From Candidatus Woykebacteria bacterium RIFCSPLOWO2_01_FULL_43_14 (lineage in GTDB: Bacteria; Patescibacteriota; Microgenomatia; Woykebacterales; 2-01-FULL-43-14): a stretch of DNA of 30,751 bases. Under the pieces are notes generated by a model, which saw only the letters and a list, made by a program, of their open reading frames with translations, did no database searches and had not been told where the DNA came from. Where the stretch lies: the NCBI GenBank assembly GCA_001816835.1, contig MHDB01000017.1:25108-55858 (forward strand), written 5' to 3'. Positions within the stretch are counted from its first letter, which is position 1. Every line of letters starts with the position of its first letter. Shown here in pieces: positions 29,470-30,751 of the stretch. A program made the position numbers and the translations under genes.

Positions 29470-29618
29470 GCGTCACTCCTCCTTCTGACTTACTCTGGTT
29501 GGTTTACGAAACACAACAGGTGTCCGCTTCCAGAGAGTCTATAAATAGTCACTACCTATAACTAACTACTTATTTACTCCCTGGAAAACCAACCTTGTTT
29601 CAAAGTGCAATGCTAAGC

Positions 29619-29648
29619 ATTTTAACAACCTAGCAATAATATTGTCAA
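29619..29648 (-). promoter_or_regulatory. possible second promoter of the long RNA
   Basis: TTGACA (29643-29648), 18 bp, TAAAAT (29619-29624) on the minus strand, in tandem with the stronger promoter just upstream. Confidence 0.45.
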
Positions 29649-29661
29649 ATGTGATGTAAGT

Positions 29662-29690
29662 ATTATAACATATGTAAAACCGTTTGTCAA
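29662..29690 (-). promoter_or_regulatory. consensus promoter of the long RNA
   Basis: TTGACA (29685-29690), 17 bp, TATAAT (29662-29667) on the minus strand: exact consensus in both boxes and in spacing. Confidence 0.85.
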
Positions 29691-29726
29691 GTCCTATAGG
29701 TCTGAATAGGTTTACTAAATTACTTT

Positions 29727-29791
29727 GTCATTGCGAGCATCAGCGAAGCAATCTACCTAGATTGCCACGGGGCAAAGCCCCTCGCAATGAC
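29727..29791. repeat. 65-bp palindromic repeat (GTCATTGCGAG ends)
   Basis: GTCATTGCGAG and CTCGCAATGAC are perfect 11-bp inverted ends. Inside are GCAATCTA-CC-TAGATTGC and GGGGC-AAA-GCCCC. Elements of this type are widely dispersed in many bacterial genomes. It lies between the terminator of one unit and the promoter of the next. Confidence 0.8.
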
Positions 29792-29819
29792 GGATACATT
29801 AAGAGAAAGTAGACTCCTA

Positions 29820-29868
29820 CAAATAGAAAAGGACCCGATGAGCAGCTTGCGCTACACTTCGAGTCCTT
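29820..29868 (-). terminator. terminator of the 30345 unit, GCAA-capped 18-bp hairpin
   Basis: A 40-nt hairpin (29829-29868) with 18 paired positions, two mismatches and a GCAA tetraloop, followed by TTCTATTT. Its design matches the terminator at 28898-28937. Confidence 0.8.
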
Positions 29869-30111
29869 GGCTTCCTCAGAACATATCGTCTCCATATGGA
29901 TACGCGTTTGTCCTGGGAAGAGTCTCCTGTTTTGTTTGTCCAACTTGGCTCTTGGAGCTCCGGTGGACCAGGTGTCTAGGATACACACCTCGATTGGCCG
30001 AAGAGATTGGATACGACTCCTAGTGCCTGAGTAAGCCGAAGCTTCTCCGCACGCTCTCCGTAGACAGTTTCTTCCCAGGGACCTTTCGGTATGTCTCCCC
30101 TGAATGACCCG
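29869..30111 (-). ncRNA. untranslated 3' part of the 30345 transcript
   Basis: About 240 nt lie between the stop of the 77-aa gene and its terminator. They hold a hairpin of GGTGT/ACACC around 29975-29993 and no ORF with a ribosome site; a GTG frame here runs through the terminator and the repeat at 29727. The stretch may be a 3'-UTR-derived RNA. Confidence 0.35.
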
Positions 30112-30345
30112 CTAGCGGCAGTCGTCCTCCCGATGACGCCGCTCCCGGTCGCGACGCTCCTCGACCTCGCGAGGAGAGAGGAACCTGCAGCCCGATCCCG
30201 ACGCGGCCAGCAACCGGTTCCCCACTAGGACGTGGGGCCTGGGTGCCGCCAGCATGGCGTTGGTCCCGCCGGCCGAGAACCGTTGGGCTCCCGGATGGAC
30301 ATACACGGGCATCCAGCCACTTCCCGTTTGCATTTTCCGTGCCAC
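30112..30345 (-). CDS. small basic hypothetical protein (77 aa)
   Basis: I do not recognise this protein. It begins MARKMQTGSGWMPVYVHPGA, has a Gly/Ala-rich middle (AGGTNAMLAAPRPHVLVGNR) and an extremely charged C-terminus (EVEERRDRERRHREDDC). The start is GTG 30345, with AGGAGG a few bases upstream; GTGCCA-AAG-TGGCAC folds over the start codon. A near-consensus promoter stands at 30374-30402, so expression is likely. GC-rich codons set it apart from uppP and from most of the window, suggesting transfer. A small nucleic-acid-binding protein or the mRNA part of a longer regulatory RNA are both possible. Confidence 0.55.
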   Translation of the reverse strand: MARKMQTGSGWMPVYVHPGAQRFSAGGTNAMLAAPRPHVLVGNRLLAASGSGCRFLSPREVEERRDRERRHREDDCR

Positions 30346-30373
30346 TTTGGCACCTCCTGTTTAGAATAGCTTA

Positions 30374-30402
30374 ATTATACCATACTATGGGACATAAGTC
30401 AA
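30374..30402 (-). promoter_or_regulatory. promoter of the 30345 unit
   Basis: TTGACT (30397-30402), 17 bp, TATAAT (30374-30379) on the minus strand, beginning 11 bp after the uppP stop. Confidence 0.8.
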
Positions 30403-30412
30403 GTTCTATGGG

Positions 30413-30751
30413 TTATTTCACTAAGAGGAGAAAGAGGATGGATAGCGCTATTCTGTACCAGCCAAAAGAGGTTAAGGAATACTTTCTGACGAATCCCAGG
30501 AACCATTTGATAACTACGAGGGCAACGATGAAGGAGACAACAAAGCCGAATATGAGAATATTGAATTCTGAATTCTGAATATTAGGAAGACTTTTCAGGA
30601 GATCGTATCCTGTTGCGGCAAGCATCGTAGGTATGGCTAGGATAAACGAAAATTCAACAGCTGCCGTTCTGTTCATCCCGGCAAACATGGCTCCTATTAT
30701 AGTCGCTGCTGATCTAGAGACACCGGGAATCATGGAAATACTCTGAGCCAA
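30413..30751 (-). CDS. uppP: undecaprenyl-diphosphatase UppP/BacA, C-terminal part
   Basis: The C-terminal 112 residues or so of the integral-membrane phosphatase that recycles undecaprenyl diphosphate for wall synthesis. The second signature, MIPGVSRSAATIIGAM, matches the PGxSRS motif of the family, and three to four hydrophobic helices follow, ending LFLLLVK. The 5' end lies outside the window. A tandem GAATTCT repeat (about 30560-30580) encodes NSEF in a loop between helices. With MurT/GatD and the two lysozyme-like proteins it shows that the organism keeps a peptidoglycan wall. Confidence 0.92.
   Translation of the reverse strand: MAQSISMIPGVSRSAATIIGAMFAGMNRTAAVEFSFILAIPTMLAATGYDLLKSLPNIQNSEFNILIFGFVVSFIVALVVIKWFLGFVRKYSLTSFGWYRIALSILFLLLVK

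Larger units (their letters stand above)
28890..29655 (-). ncRNA. long structured transcript with two tiny ORFs (about 766 nt)
   Basis: A consensus promoter (29662-29690) and a strong terminator (28898-28937) frame a GC-rich leftward RNA. The 5' leader folds by GGTTGGTTT/AAACCAACC (29586-29594 with 29497-29505) and a 10-bp helix 29577-29586 with 29528-29537. The 3' half is nested: GGGAAGGGG with CCCCTTCCC, CAGGACA with TGTCCTG, AATTAG with CTAATT and ACAGCCGCCG with CGGCGCGGCTGT (about 29010-29155). A middle hairpin is GTACC..GGTAC around CCGAT..ATCGG (about 29245-29292). Two short ORFs with strong ribosome sites lie within. I see no rRNA, RNase P, tmRNA or SRP signature. It may be a large regulatory or ornate RNA of new type. 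Confidence 0.55.

Noticed and set aside
29740..29988. 82-codon leftward frame starting at GTG
   Set aside because: It has no ribosome site and runs through the strong terminator at 29829-29868 and the 65-bp palindromic repeat, so it is not a plausible gene.

Overview
The window looks like a fragment of a small-genome bacterium of the Candidate Phyla Radiation (Patescibacteria, perhaps Microgenomates-like). This is an inference from style, not from a marker search: compact genes, many tiny unknown proteins, a short ATP synthase delta subunit, an ATP synthase operon without atpI, MurT/GatD for Gram-positive-type peptidoglycan, GIY-YIG and RAYT mini-elements, and many promoters placed so close to the start codon that the mRNA would be leaderless. 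The genetic code is standard (TGA is used as stop, TGG as Trp). Average composition is moderately AT-rich, with GC-rich islands at about 28.9-29.5 kb and 30.1-30.35 kb.

Layout. 1-990: a tRNA-like gene with a long variable arm, a small ORF, several hairpins and two divergent short transcription units; the rightward one is a well-folded RNA of about 170 nt ending in a strong terminator. 989-3741: a two-gene unit of an ATP-grasp-like ligase and a methyltransferase. 3791-6247: an M20 peptidase, then on the other strand a cyclophilin lipoprotein and a metallo-beta-lactamase-fold hydrolase. 6378-6845: an unknown gene divergent from the ATP synthase operon atpBEFHAGDC (6944-13011). 13008-17574: two CheY-like regulators, a PAS-containing membrane histidine kinase and an anchored oligopeptide-binding protein, all leftward. 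17773-18945: a SET-domain protein and a NYN-domain nuclease. 19140-19993: tRNA-Leu(UAG) and a RAYT transposase between two hairpin ends. 20004-23496: GatD, MurT and two related lysozyme/glucosaminidase-like proteins, a cell-wall block. 23618-25258: three AT-rich unknown genes. 25362-27846: tRNA-Gly with an inserted GIY-YIG element, a small membrane protein, an HTH-like protein, and a tRNA operon (broken tRNA-Leu, Leu-CAG, Leu-GAG, Phe, a Nudix gene, Val). 28043-28585: an unknown helical protein. 28685-30402: repeats and two leftward units that combine near-consensus promoters, small ORFs whose starts sit in hairpins, long GC-rich structured RNA and matching 40-nt GNRA-capped terminators. 30413-30751: the C-terminal part of UppP.

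How it works together: the energy block (ATP synthase), the signalling block (binding protein, kinase, two receivers) and the wall block (MurT/GatD, two hydrolases, UppP) are conventional. The unusual biology is in the RNA and mobile parts: a GIY-YIG mini-element that has duplicated the 5' end of its tRNA-Gly target, a dispersed hairpin family with a conserved GAA/GAA internal loop that breaks a second tRNA gene, a RAYT, a MITE-like repeat present twice, and at least three undescribed-looking structured transcripts.
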